Assembly (NCBI RefSeq): GCF_001894865.1
Contig: NZ_BCXA01000012.1
Coordinates: 124,001-188,000 of the forward strand
DNA: 64,000 nt
Reading direction: 5' to 3'
DNA from: Rhodococcus maanshanensis NBRC 100610
GTDB lineage: Bacteria; Actinomycetota; Actinomycetes; Mycobacteriales; Mycobacteriaceae
The position numbers and the translations under genes are program-made. Shown here one piece after another: positions 1-7,763 of the stretch. The first letter of the stretch is position 1, and every line of letters starts with the position of its first letter. The notes under the pieces were generated by a model. It searched no databases. It was not told where the DNA came from and saw nothing but the letters and a program-made list of their open reading frames with translations.

Positions 1-494
1 CCGAGCATCCGCTCGATCCGGCTCCGGTTGATCTTCGCGAGCTCGCCGAGCATGGTCTTGAGTTCGGTGTCGGGGGAGTTGCCCAGCCGGTGGGTCAGGT
101 CGTCGAGCAGGTCCGTGGCGCCGCGCCCGGCGGCGCACCACAGATAGACGCGCCCGAACTTCTCCTCGTAGCGGGCGGTCGCCGCCAGCACCGCGGACAT
201 GGTGGCCTCGTCCGGCGCCCAGACCGCACACTGCTCCTGGCTCGAGGCCGTGGTCTGGGCCCGGCGGGCGATCCCGGGATGACACTCGAGGGCGCGGTCG
301 ATGTCGACCTCGGACAGCTCGAACAGCTCGGAGTCCGCCGCGGTGAGCAGGTCGAGGTGCGAGCCGTACGGCCTGCCCGCCGCGACCTGCCGGGCCCAGG
401 TCGCCGAGCAGCAGCACTCGAACAGCGCGTGCACCGCACCCCGCTCGGACAACGCGTTGAACCTGTCGAGCCCGATCCCCTGATGCATCAACAT
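1..494 (-). CDS. uraD: OHCU decarboxylase, 3' end beyond the window
   Basis: Encodes 2-oxo-4-hydroxy-4-carboxy-5-ureidoimidazoline decarboxylase, the last step from urate to (S)-allantoin in cytosolic purine catabolism. The minus-strand reading starts MLMHQGIGLDRFN and runs open to the window edge. It shows the family landmarks in order: the FN-L opening, a CCCSATWARQV stretch, RPYGS, ALECHPGIA (family HPRIG), SSQEQCAVW, and YEEKFGRVYLWCAAGRG before LTHRLGN. About 164 residues are visible, close to the family's usual 160-170, so only the last few are missing. ATG 494 was chosen; ATG 488 is an alternative two codons downstream. It is divergent from the crotonase-fold gene at 621. Other purine genes would be expected to the left, outside the window. 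Family recognition is from motif memory, not a search. Confidence 0.82.
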   Translation of the reverse strand, partial: MLMHQGIGLDRFNALSERGAVHALFECCCSATWARQVAAGRPYGSHLDLLTAADSELFELSEVDIDRALECHPGIARRAQTTASSQEQCAVWAPDEATMSAVLAATARYEEKFGRVYLWCAAGRGATDLLDDLTHRLGNSPDTELKTMLGELAKINRSRIERML

Positions 495-607
495 GGCATC
501 TCCGATCTCGCCCGGCCCCGGAAAGCCGATTCTGCGCCTCAGTCTGACCCCGGAAAAGACCCCGCGGGCGGAGTTTGCGCAGCCTTAACGCGCGCCGCCG
601 GGGATTG

Positions 608-621
608 TTACTCTTGAGTAA
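608..621 (+). promoter_or_regulatory. Palindromic operator overlapping a leaderless start
   Basis: The perfect arms TTACTC and GAGTAA with a TT spacer end on the A of the ATG at 621. A TANNNT-type -10 (TACTCT, 609-614) lies six bases before the ATG, so the transcript is probably leaderless and the palindrome would cover both the -10 and the start codon. Such 14-bp palindromes are typical of TetR/FadR-type sites near lipid genes, but the regulator is unknown. Confidence 0.5.
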
Positions 622-1448
622 TGACCGAGCAGACCTGGAACGCCTTCACCGTCGAGCGCAAGGACCGCGTCGCACAGGTGACCCTCATCGGGCCCGGCAA
701 GGGCAACGCGCAGGGTCCCGACTTCTGGCGCGAGCTGCCGCTGATCTTCGCCGAGCTGGACGCCGACCCCGAGGTGCGCGCGGTGGTCCTCGCCGGATCG
801 GGCAAGCACTTCTCCTTCGGCCTCGACCTCGCGGCGATGGCCCCGATGATGGCGCCTGTCCTCGGCGACAAGGCGCAGGCCGCACCCCGGACCGCCTTCC
901 ACGACGACATCAAGAAGATGCAGCGCTCGATCAACGCCGTGGCCGACTGCCGCAAGCCGGTCGTCGCGGCCATCCAGGGCTGGTGCATCGGTGGCGCCGT
1001 CGACCTCGTCACCGCGGCCGACATCCGGTACGCGAGCGCGGATGCGAAGTTCAGCATTCGCGAGGTGAAGGTCGCGATCGTCGCGGACATGGGCACCCTC
1101 GCCCGGCTGCCCGCGATCATCGGCGACGGCCACATGCGCGAGCTCGCGCTCACCGGCAAGGACATCGACGCGGCGCGGGCCGAGAAGATCGGCCTGGTCA
1201 ACGACGTGTTCGCCGATGCAGACGCCGTCCTGGCCGCCGCGCACGCGACGGCAGCCGAGATCGCCGCGAACCCGCCGCTGGTGGTGCATGGCATCAAGGA
1301 CGTGCTCGATCACAGCCGGTCGGCAGGAGTGGACGACAGCCTGCGGTACGTGGCGGCATGGAACGCGGCGTTCCTCGCCTCCGAGGACATCGGTGAGGCC
1401 ATGGCCGCGGTGTTCCAGAAGCGCACCCCGGACTTCAAGGGTCGCTGA
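621..1448 (+). CDS. echA21: Crotonase-fold enoyl-CoA hydratase/isomerase family protein
   Basis: A 275-residue crotonase-superfamily protein, expected to act on acyl-CoA thioesters in the cytosol (hydration or double-bond isomerisation in fatty-acid or sterol side-chain degradation). It has the early GPGKGNAQGPDFW segment, the oxyanion-hole strand FSFGLDLAAM (about residue 70), and the second hole helix IQGWCIGGAVDLVTAADIRYA (about 133) followed by REVKVAIVADMGTLARLP. The GPGKGNA opening and FSFGLDL resemble mycobacterial EchA21. In place of the second catalytic Glu of true hydratases the protein reads VADMGT, as in dienoyl-CoA isomerase-like members, so isomerase activity is as likely as hydratase. 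The ATG overlaps a palindrome and the mRNA is probably leaderless. It stands alone, followed by a strong hairpin. Confidence 0.85.
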   Translation: MTEQTWNAFTVERKDRVAQVTLIGPGKGNAQGPDFWRELPLIFAELDADPEVRAVVLAGSGKHFSFGLDLAAMAPMMAPVLGDKAQAAPRTAFHDDIKKMQRSINAVADCRKPVVAAIQGWCIGGAVDLVTAADIRYASADAKFSIREVKVAIVADMGTLARLPAIIGDGHMRELALTGKDIDAARAEKIGLVNDVFADADAVLAAAHATAAEIAANPPLVVHGIKDVLDHSRSAGVDDSLRYVAAWNAAFLASEDIGEAMAAVFQKRTPDFKGR

Positions 1449-1456
1449 CCTTCTTT

Positions 1457-1506
1457 CGACGGTGGGAACCGGCTTCCGGCCGACCTGATGCCGGTTCCCA
1501 TCGTCG
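1457..1506 (+). terminator. Long hairpin after the crotonase gene
   Basis: The 17-base arms at 1457-1473 and 1490-1506 (starting CGACGGTGGGAACC) pair with one G-U wobble around a 16-base loop, nine bases past the stop codon. No U-tract follows, as is common for actinobacterial intrinsic terminators. Confidence 0.65.
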
Positions 1507-1538
1507 CCGCTTGCCCAACGGCGTGCCCCCGTCACATA

Positions 1539-1570
1539 CTTGCGGCCGGAAACTAGTTGAGTGACGCAAG
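1539..1570. promoter_or_regulatory. Nested dyad at the marR start
   Basis: An outer inverted repeat CTTGCG (1539-1544) / CGCAAG (1565-1570) and an inner AACTAGTT (1551-1558) share exactly the same centre. The dyad spans the proposed GTG start at 1561, placing it to act as an autoregulatory operator for the MarR-type gene. Assignment to this regulator is inference from position. Confidence 0.4.
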
Positions 1571-2118
1571 CATTGGGGTGCGTGATGCGAGACGAGATCG
1601 AGCCATACGCCGACGAGATCGGCAATTACCTGGTTCGGCTGCAGCGGGTGCGGGACCGGACCATCGCCCACGCCAAGTCAACCGACGGGATCGACCCGGC
1701 GGCCTACGCCTGCCTGTTCCGCCTGCTCAAGGACGGGCCGATGCGGTCGGGCGCTCTGGCGGAGTCGATGTACACCGACCCGTCGACCGTCAGTCGCCAG
1801 GTGGCACAGCTCGTCGAACGCGGGCACGTGCAGCGCCAGGCCGATCCGACCGACGGCAGGGCCAGCGTACTGGCCGTCACCGAGTCCGGGCGGGCCGCCG
1901 CGGGCCGGATCCGCGACCTGCGCAACGAGCGGCTCGGCATGATGCTCGGCGATTGGCCCATCGAGGACCTGCAGGATTTCGCGCGCCTGATGGACCGGTT
2001 CGTGACGGATTATGAGCGGATGCGCCCGCTGTTCACGCCGGAGCGGAGCCTGCGGAGCGACCCTGTGGCAGAGCGGAGCTTGCGGAGCGACAGCGACAGC
2101 GAGCGTGGCGTCCGATGA
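1561..2118 (+). CDS. MarR-family transcriptional regulator
   Basis: A winged-helix regulator of 185 residues (177 if the ATG at 1585 is used). The recognition helix region reads SMYTDPSTVSRQVAQLVERGHVQRQADPTDGR, with the DxR wing motif of MarR proteins, followed by an ARG-rich dimerisation helix. The last 25 residues (PERSLRSDPVAERSLRSD...) are encoded by a duplicated DNA element and look like an added tail rather than part of the fold. The stop overlaps the ATG of the downstream DHA2 exporter (ATGA), so the two are translationally coupled, and the protein most likely represses that exporter until a ligand is bound. The start is uncertain because no clear ribosome-binding site precedes either codon. 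Confidence 0.85.
   Translation: MTQALGCVMRDEIEPYADEIGNYLVRLQRVRDRTIAHAKSTDGIDPAAYACLFRLLKDGPMRSGALAESMYTDPSTVSRQVAQLVERGHVQRQADPTDGRASVLAVTESGRAAAGRIRDLRNERLGMMLGDWPIEDLQDFARLMDRFVTDYERMRPLFTPERSLRSDPVAERSLRSDSDSERGVR
2041..2091 (+). repeat. Duplicated 21-bp element in the marR 3' end
   Basis: GAGCGGAGCCTGCGGAGCGAC (2041-2061) recurs with one change at 2071-2091, a 30-bp period, each copy coding ERSLRSD. A related GAGCGAAACGAGCGGAG-type string is found at 63931-63959, which suggests a dispersed genomic element. Confidence 0.7.
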
Positions 2119-3809
2119 CCAATTCGCCCGAACGCACCGCCCCCGCACCCGTAGCGGGAGAGTTCAGCCACCGCGAGATCCTGGTCATCCTGAGCGGACT
2201 GATGCTTGGCATGTTCCTGGCCTCGCTCGACCAGACCATCGTCTCGACGGCGATCCGGACGATCGCCGACGACCTGCAGGGTTACGCGCTGCAGGCGTGG
2301 GTGACCACCGCGTACCTGATCACCGCCACGCTCTCCACCCCGCTGTACGGCAAGTTGTCCGACATGTACGGCCGCAAGCCGTTCTTCATGGCCGCGATCG
2401 TCATCTTCGTGCTCGGCTCGCTGCTGTGCACCCTCGCCCAGTCGATGTACGCGCTGGCGGCGTTCCGCGCCTTCCAGGGCCTCGGCGCGGGCGGGCTGAT
2501 GTCGTTGGCACTCGCCATCCTCGGAGACATCGTCGGGCCGCGCGAACGCGCCAAGTATCAGGGCTATTTCCTCGCGGTCTTCGGCACGTCCAGCGTGCTG
2601 GGGCCGGTGCTCGGCGGCCTGCTGGCCGGCCAGGAGACCATCCTCGGAATCGACGGCTGGCGTTGGGTTTTCCTGGTCAACGTCCCGATCGGCGTGTTCG
2701 CGCTGGCGGTGGTCTCGAAGGTGCTGCACCTGCCGAGGGTCCACCGCCCCGGGGTGCGGATCGACTGGTGGGGCGCGCTCGTCCTCGCGATCGGCATCGT
2801 GCCGCTGCTGGTGGTAGCCGAGCAGGGTCGCGAATGGGGCTGGGACAGTAGCCTTTCAATCGCCTGCTACGTCATCGGTGTGCTCGGCGTGCTCGGGTTC
2901 ATCTTCGTGGAACGGGGGATGCGCGACGCCGCGTTGATCCCGCTGCGGATGTTCCGCAATTCCACCTTCGCGATGGGCGTGGTCATCTCGATCGTCGTCG
3001 GTGCGGCGATGTTCGGCGGCATCACGCTGCTGCCGCAGTACCTGCAGGTGGTTCGCGGGTCGAGCCCCACCCTGGCGGGCATGCAGATGCTGCCGATGGT
3101 GCTCGGACTCATGGCGGGTTCGATCATCTCGGGTCAGCGGATCTCCAAGACGGGGCACTACCGGGCGTACCCGCTGATCGGCGCCTCGCTGCTCACGCTC
3201 GGCATGTTCCTGCTGCACTTCGTGCACGCGGATTCGGCGCTGCCGCTCGTCATGGTCTTCATGGCGATCACCGGCTTCGGTCTCGGCAACCTGATGCAGC
3301 CGCTGACGCTGGCGATCCAGAACGCGTTGCCCCCGCAGGACATGGGGGTGTCGACGGCGGCCGCGACCTTCTTCCGGCAGATCGGCGGCACCCTCGGCGT
3401 CGCGGTGTTCCTGTCGATCCTGTTCACGCAGCTGACCCCGAACATCAGCAACGAATTGCGTTCGGCCGCCACGGATCCGGCTTTCCAGCAGGCGGTCGTG
3501 GACGGCCTGCACAGCTCGAACCCGGCCGATGTGGCGTTGTCGACCGGGCTGGCGAACCAGGATGTGACCTCGGCGGGTCAGGTCCTCGAGGACAGCTCGA
3601 TCATCCAGCAGCTGAGCCCGGCGCTGGCCCAACCGTTCAAGGTCGGGTTCTCCGAGTCGATGTCGACGGTGTTCCTGTCGGTGACCGGTGTCGCGCTGGT
3701 CGCCCTGGTGCTGGTCTTCTTCTGGAAGGAGGTCCCGCTGCGCACGGCAGGGGGACTGGCGGCCTCGGCGGCGGCGAGGAAGGAAACCGGCGAGGGCGCC
3801 GAGGAGTGA
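2115..3809 (+). CDS. DHA2-family (EmrB/QacA-type) MFS drug exporter
   Basis: A 564-residue integral membrane proton antiporter, length and layout typical of 14-TM DHA2 exporters. TM1 ends with the motif-D1-like LASLDQTIVSTAIRTI, and the loop between TM2 and TM3 reads GKLSDMYGRKP (motif A). Motif C-like glycines follow in VLGPVLGGLLAG, and WRWVFLVNVPIGV is the hallmark of the family after TM6. A soluble loop of about 75 residues (ISNELRSAATDP to LAQPFKVGF) precedes the last membrane segment, also typical. Its ATG overlaps the marR stop. Substrates are not predictable, but drug or toxic-compound efflux under MarR control is the usual arrangement. Confidence 0.9.
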   Translation: MTNSPERTAPAPVAGEFSHREILVILSGLMLGMFLASLDQTIVSTAIRTIADDLQGYALQAWVTTAYLITATLSTPLYGKLSDMYGRKPFFMAAIVIFVLGSLLCTLAQSMYALAAFRAFQGLGAGGLMSLALAILGDIVGPRERAKYQGYFLAVFGTSSVLGPVLGGLLAGQETILGIDGWRWVFLVNVPIGVFALAVVSKVLHLPRVHRPGVRIDWWGALVLAIGIVPLLVVAEQGREWGWDSSLSIACYVIGVLGVLGFIFVERGMRDAALIPLRMFRNSTFAMGVVISIVVGAAMFGGITLLPQYLQVVRGSSPTLAGMQMLPMVLGLMAGSIISGQRISKTGHYRAYPLIGASLLTLGMFLLHFVHADSALPLVMVFMAITGFGLGNLMQPLTLAIQNALPPQDMGVSTAAATFFRQIGGTLGVAVFLSILFTQLTPNISNELRSAATDPAFQQAVVDGLHSSNPADVALSTGLANQDVTSAGQVLEDSSIIQQLSPALAQPFKVGFSESMSTVFLSVTGVALVALVLVFFWKEVPLRTAGGLAASAAARKETGEGAEE

Positions 3810-3820
3810 GAACGGTATGT

Positions 3821-3862
3821 GCACGAGAGGCCTCGTCCGGTAGCCGGGCGGGGCCCTCGTGC
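3821..3862. terminator. Bidirectional hairpin between convergent genes
   Basis: GCACGAG (3821-3827) pairs with CTCGTGC (3856-3862), extended inward by GGCC/GGCC around a single bulged A. It sits between the convergent exporter and lexA-like genes and may serve both. No U-tract is present. Confidence 0.5.
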
Positions 3863-3873
3863 GTCGGCGTGGC

Positions 3874-4530
3874 TCAGACTCGGCGCATCACCGAGACGAC
3901 CTTGCCCAGCACCACGGCCTCGTCGCCGTCGATGACCTCATAGGCACGGTTACGCGGTTCGAGGTAGATGTGCCCGTTCCTGCGCCGGTACACCTTGACG
4001 GTGGCCTCGCCGTCGATCATCGCGGCAACGATCTGACCCGAATGTGCCTCGTGCTGTTGCCGCACGACCACGATGTCGCCGTCACAGATCGCGGCATCGA
4101 CCATCGAATCGCCGCGCACGCGCAGGCCGAAGACCGTGCCGGAGCCGACCAGTTCGCGCGGCAGCGTCAGCATGTCGTCGGCATGCTCCTCGGCGAGGAT
4201 CGGGGTGCCTGCCGCGATGTCACCGACCACGGGCACGGTCACCGAACTCTCGGCGGACTCCCGGGTCGACGATCCCCGGAGGAACAGACGCACGTCGATC
4301 GGCCGTGAGACCGAGTCGCCGCGCCGCAGAAAACCGTTCTCCTCCAGGCTCTTCAGATGCTTCGACACCGTAGAGGAGGATCGCAGGCCCACCGCGTCCC
4401 CGATCTGCCTGGAGCTGGGTGCGTAACCGTGCGCGACCACGAAATCTCGGATGACAGCCAGGATCCGCTGCTGACGGGGCGGCAGCGTCGAGGTGTCGAG
4501 GTAGTCGAGATCGTCGTCATATCCGGTCAC
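3874..4530 (-). CDS. lexA: LexA-like autocleaving transcriptional repressor
   Basis: A 218-residue S24-family repressor. An N-terminal winged helix (residues about 16-80: PPRQQRILAVIRDFV...SSSTVSKHLKSLE) is joined to a LexA peptidase domain. The cleavage Ala-Gly is at about 107-108 in VVGDIAAGTP, the catalytic Ser at 142 (RGDSMVDA) and the Lys at 179 (EATVKVY), so RecA-stimulated self-cleavage should be intact. The catalytic domain matches mycobacterial LexA closely, but the DNA-reading helix (STVSKHLKSLE) differs from the usual SSVAHQL form, and the gene is not beside nrdR, where actinobacterial lexA usually lies. It may therefore be a second LexA with a different operator. GTG 4530 was chosen because it gives the family length; the frame stays open further upstream without LexA-like sequence. 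No obvious SOS box was seen upstream. Confidence 0.85.
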   Translation of the reverse strand: MTGYDDDLDYLDTSTLPPRQQRILAVIRDFVVAHGYAPSSRQIGDAVGLRSSSTVSKHLKSLEENGFLRRGDSVSRPIDVRLFLRGSSTRESAESSVTVPVVGDIAAGTPILAEEHADDMLTLPRELVGSGTVFGLRVRGDSMVDAAICDGDIVVVRQQHEAHSGQIVAAMIDGEATVKVYRRRNGHIYLEPRNRAYEVIDGDEAVVLGKVVSVMRRV

Positions 4531-4606
4531 CCGGCGAATGGTAGTGGTGGAGGGCGACAACCAGCGGACATGGGTGAGGGGCCGCCACCGGGTCTCGCTC
4601 TCGGGG

Positions 4607-4654
4607 CAAACAAAAAATGTGGGATCCCGCCCGGAGAACGGGCGGAATCCCACA
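4607..4654 (-). terminator. Intrinsic terminator of ppa
   Basis: The 16-base arms at 4618-4633 and 4639-4654 (one mismatch) flank a five-base loop. Read on the minus strand, the hairpin runs straight into TTTTTTGTTTG, a true U-tract. It lies just after the ppa stop and insulates lexA from ppa. Confidence 0.9.
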
Positions 4655-4671
4655 CTTTCGGTGATTTGGGC

Positions 4672-5163
4672 TCAGTGGCCGCCGTTGGCCTTCAGGCGCT
4701 CGATCGCCTCGGTGATGACCTTCTCGGCCTCCGCGCGGCCGACCCAGTCGGCGCCGGTGACGTGCTTGTTCGGCTCGAGGTCCTTGTAGTGCACGAAGAA
4801 GTGCTTGATCGCGTCCAGCTCGAACTGCGAGACGTCGGCGAGATCCTGGATGTGGTCCCAACGCGGGTCGCCCGCGGGCACGCACAGCACCTTGTCGTCG
4901 CCGCCTGCCTCGTCGACCATCTTGAACATGCCGACGGGGCGAGCCTCGACGATCACGCCGGGGAAAACCGACTCGGGCAGCAGCACCATCGCGTCGAGCG
5001 GGTCGCCGTCCTCGCCGAGGGTGTTCTCGATGTAGCCGTAGTCGGCGGGGTAGCCGAAGGAGGTGTAGAGGTAGCGGTCCAGCTTGACCCGGCCGGTCTC
5101 GTGATCGACCTCGTACTTGTTGCGCTGACCCTTGGGGATCTCGATGGTGACGTCGAACTCCAC
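4672..5163 (-). CDS. ppa: Inorganic pyrophosphatase
   Basis: Family I soluble pyrophosphatase, 163 residues, hydrolysing PPi to two phosphates to pull biosynthetic reactions forward; cytosolic and Mg-dependent. The start [22 protein letters not shown] aligns with mycobacterial Ppa (which starts [12 protein letters not shown]). This fixes GTG 5163 as the start even though the frame stays open far upstream. Active-site signatures are visible: [21 protein letters not shown] (the D-G-D-P-L-D-hydrophobic motif) and GDDKVLCVP. The C-terminal [16 protein letters not shown] is also family-typical. It is divergent from dacB across a 120-bp promoter region and ends in a strong terminator, so it is probably monocistronic. 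Confidence 0.96.
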   Translation of the reverse strand: MEFDVTIEIPKGQRNKYEVDHETGRVKLDRYLYTSFGYPADYGYIENTLGEDGDPLDAMVLLPESVFPGVIVEARPVGMFKMVDEAGGDDKVLCVPAGDPRWDHIQDLADVSQFELDAIKHFFVHYKDLEPNKHVTGADWVGRAEAEKVITEAIERLKANGGH

Positions 5164-5202
5164 GCCTCTTCCTCGCTTTGTCTCGGTGGATGGTGCGGGG
5201 TC

Positions 5203-5226
5203 AGGGTAGCCGGTCCGGGATAATGT
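5203..5226. promoter_or_regulatory. Divergent ppa/dacB promoter region
   Basis: In the 120-bp gap, a minus-strand TACCCT (5208-5203) fits a -10 for ppa about 40 bases before its start. GATAAT (5219-5224) and the overlapping TAATGT fit a -10 for dacB on the plus strand. The -35 boxes are not convincing. Confidence 0.45.
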
Positions 5227-5283
5227 GGAGGTACATAGACGGACCTGCGGCGCAGCGACGGGCCGGAAAAAACAAACGGAGGG

Positions 5284-6702
5284 GTGTTGGCAAAGCTCGG
5301 ATCCAAGGACCGGAAGCTGGGGTCCTTGGCGGCGCGACGGCGCAAGCGGGTCCGGCTCCTCCTGTCCGCGGGGCTGGTCCTCGTCGTCGGCGCGGGCGCG
5401 GCCGTGTTCGCGGGCCAGCGATTCAACGGCGAATCGTCCGCCGACGCGGCGACAACGACCATGCCCGAGCCGCCGCCGATCCTGCCCGACCCCAAGGTCG
5501 CGCCGGTTCCTGCGGACGCCCCTGTGCCGAATCCCGCCGCCCTCGCCGCCGTCCTCGGTCCGGCGCTGGCCGATCCCGGTCTCGGCAACTTCACCGGCGC
5601 CGTGTCCGATGCGGCGACCGGCACCGTGCTCTGGAGCCAGCGTCCCGAAGTTCCGATGACCCCGGCGTCGACGACCAAGATCGCCACCGCGACAGCGGCG
5701 TTGCTCGCCCTGCCCCCCGAGCACCGGGTGGCCACCAGGGTGGTGCAGGGAGCCGTGCCCGGCCAGATCGTGTTGATCGGCGGCGGCGACCCCACCCTCA
5801 CCGCGCAGCCGGCAGGGCAGTCCGGCTTCTACCCGGGCGCGCCCCGCGTGGAGGATCTGGCCGCCCAGATCCGGGGCGCCGGGACCCCCGTGGACAGCAT
5901 CGTGGTGGACACCAGCGCGTACGCCGGGCCGACCATGGCGCAGGGCTGGTTCCCCGCGGACATCGGTGCCGGTTACATCGCGCCCATCGAATCGCTGATG
6001 CTCGACGGCGGGCGGCTCAACCCGCTCGAGGACGAGTCGCCCCGCACCGCCACCGCGTCCCTCGACACCGGCCGCGCGCTTGCCGCCGCGCTCGGCGTCG
6101 ACCCCGCCAAGGTCACGCCCGGGGTCGCGCCTCCAGGCGCGGCGCCGCTGGCCTCCGTCGAATCCGCCGCACTGCGCGACCGACTCGGTCAGATGATGGG
6201 CCACTCGGACAATGTGCTCGCCGAGGCCATCGGCCGGGAGATCGCCATCGCGGTCGGGACGGAACCCTCGTTCGGGGGCGCGGTCACCGCGATCGGCCAG
6301 ACCCTGAGCTCCGCGGGCATCGACACCAACGGGATGACGCTGCACGACGCCAGCGGGCTCTCCGTGGACAATCGCATCCCGGCGCGGCTGCTGGACCAGG
6401 CGCTCACCGATGCCGCGGGCGATGCCGACCCGCGACTGCGGCCGATGCTGGACTACCTGCCGGTGGCCGGGGCCACCGGGACGCTGTCCGAGCGCTACGC
6501 CTCGGGCGATCGCCGCGGTGCCGGGTGGGTCCGGGCCAAGACCGGGACCCTGTCCAATGCGAGCGCGCTGGTCGGTTACGTCACCGACGTCGACAACCGG
6601 GTGCTGACCTTCGCGCTGATGTCCAATGACCGGCCGCCGGAGGTCAGTCGCCCTGCCCTCGACGCGATCGCGTCGACCCTGCGTTCCTGCGGGTGCCTGT
6701 GA
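5284..6702 (+). CDS. dacB: D-alanyl-D-alanine carboxypeptidase/endopeptidase (PBP4 class)
   Basis: A class-C penicillin-binding protein of about 472 residues that trims peptidoglycan stem peptides outside the membrane. An Arg/Lys-rich start and one hydrophobic segment ([18 protein letters not shown], about 27-44) form a signal anchor, followed by a Pro-rich linker. The catalytic motifs are present: SxxK in [10 protein letters not shown] (about 125), SxN in [10 protein letters not shown] (about 305) and KTG in [17 protein letters not shown] (about 420). The start is ambiguous. GTG 5284 overlaps the GGAGG, and TTG 5287 gives a more normal spacing. It ends by overlapping the next gene (GTGA), the first of a dacB-metalloprotease-tilS-hpt operon conserved in Mycobacteriales. 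Confidence 0.93.
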   Translation: MLAKLGSKDRKLGSLAARRRKRVRLLLSAGLVLVVGAGAAVFAGQRFNGESSADAATTTMPEPPPILPDPKVAPVPADAPVPNPAALAAVLGPALADPGLGNFTGAVSDAATGTVLWSQRPEVPMTPASTTKIATATAALLALPPEHRVATRVVQGAVPGQIVLIGGGDPTLTAQPAGQSGFYPGAPRVEDLAAQIRGAGTPVDSIVVDTSAYAGPTMAQGWFPADIGAGYIAPIESLMLDGGRLNPLEDESPRTATASLDTGRALAAALGVDPAKVTPGVAPPGAAPLASVESAALRDRLGQMMGHSDNVLAEAIGREIAIAVGTEPSFGGAVTAIGQTLSSAGIDTNGMTLHDASGLSVDNRIPARLLDQALTDAAGDADPRLRPMLDYLPVAGATGTLSERYASGDRRGAGWVRAKTGTLSNASALVGYVTDVDNRVLTFALMSNDRPPEVSRPALDAIASTLRSCGCL

Positions 6703-7763
6703 GCCGCGAGGCGGCGAACTCACCACGATCCGGCGGATTCGCCGGCGTCGTCGACTGGGACCTGGCTTCCCGAACCGGGGTGCGGCTGACCAAGCCGGGC
6801 CCGAGCACCACGAGATTTTCCGCGGAGGCGGCGGTCGCGGAGCTGTCCGCGGCCTCCATCCGCGCCGAGGGTCCCGTCCGGGACGTCACCGGCCTGGCCG
6901 ACGGGCTGCCCGTCCCCGAGGCGCAGGTGGTGGATCGGCCCGGCTGGATCCGGGCCGCGGCCCGATCGATGGCCAACCTCACAGGGGACGACGCGGTCAC
7001 CGACCGCGGCCTGCTCGGCGGCGTGCCCGCCGGGTTGCAGGCCGGCGCGATGCTCGCGTTCCTGTCCTCGGCGATCCTCGGCCAGTACGACCCCTTCACC
7101 GGGGAGCACGGCACGCTGCTGCTGGTGGCGCCCAACGTGGTCAGCGTCGAGCGGGCGCTGAAGGTGGTGCCGAGCGACTTCCGGATGTGGGTGTGCCTGC
7201 ACGAGGTCACCCACCGGGTCCAGTTCTCCTCCTCGCCCTGGCTGGCCGGCTACATGCGGGACAACGTCGCGGCGATCGGTGAGGGCGGCGACGAGTCCGT
7301 CGCCGAGCTGCTCGGCAGGCTGACCACCGTGCTGCGTCAGCGTCGGGGCGACGACGCCGCTCCCGAGGACCGCGGGGTGCTCGGGTTGCTGCGCGCCACC
7401 CAGACCGAGTCCCAGCGGGCGGCTCTCGACCGGTTGCTGATGCTCGGCACCCTGCTCGAGGGGCACGCCGACCACGTGATGGACGCCGTCGGGCCCGAGG
7501 TCGTGCCGTCGGTGGTGGCGATCCGGCGGGCGTTCGACCGCCGTCGCGCCCGGCAGGTGAACCCGCTGCAACGGCTGGTCCGCGCGCTGCTCGGGATGGA
7601 CGCCAAGATGGCCCAGTACGTGCGCGGCAAGGCCTTTGTCGACGCCGTCGTCGGCCGGGTCGGGATGGCCGAGTTCAACGCGATCTGGACCGGACCCGAC
7701 ACCCTGCCGTTGATGGCCGAGATCGACGACCCCGAGAGCTGGATCGCCCGGGTCCTCGCATGA
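6699..7763 (+). CDS. DUF2342 zinc-dependent metalloprotease family protein
   Basis: About 354 residues, matching the conserved actinobacterial family also named coenzyme F420 biosynthesis-associated or zinc-dependent metalloprotease (Rv3626c in M. tuberculosis). The zinc motif is [10 protein letters not shown] (about 166), an HExxH variant with T between E and H. A second conserved stretch, [12 protein letters not shown], supplies likely further ligands. No signal peptide or membrane segment is seen, so it is presumably cytoplasmic; substrates are not established. GTG 6699 is used because it overlaps the dacB stop (GTGA); GTG 6693 would add two residues. Its stop overlaps the tilS ATG. Confidence 0.88.
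   Translation: MSREAANSPRSGGFAGVVDWDLASRTGVRLTKPGPSTTRFSAEAAVAELSAASIRAEGPVRDVTGLADGLPVPEAQVVDRPGWIRAAARSMANLTGDDAVTDRGLLGGVPAGLQAGAMLAFLSSAILGQYDPFTGEHGTLLLVAPNVVSVERALKVVPSDFRMWVCLHEVTHRVQFSSSPWLAGYMRDNVAAIGEGGDESVAELLGRLTTVLRQRRGDDAAPEDRGVLGLLRATQTESQRAALDRLLMLGTLLEGHADHVMDAVGPEVVPSVVAIRRAFDRRRARQVNPLQRLVRALLGMDAKMAQYVRGKAFVDAVVGRVGMAEFNAIWTGPDTLPLMAEIDDPESWIARVLA

Noticed and set aside
585-1625. A minus-strand frame opposite the crotonase gene
   Set aside because: No family motif; the crotonase oxyanion-hole motifs are on the other strand.
4531-4653. N-terminal extension of the LexA-like protein to 259 residues
   Set aside because: The extra residues do not resemble LexA and run into the ppa terminator hairpin. 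GTG 4530 gives the normal length.
5164-6726. Extension of ppa into a protein of nearly 700 residues
   Set aside because: The upstream part is antisense to dacB; the Ppa family starts at the [12 protein letters not shown] segment.
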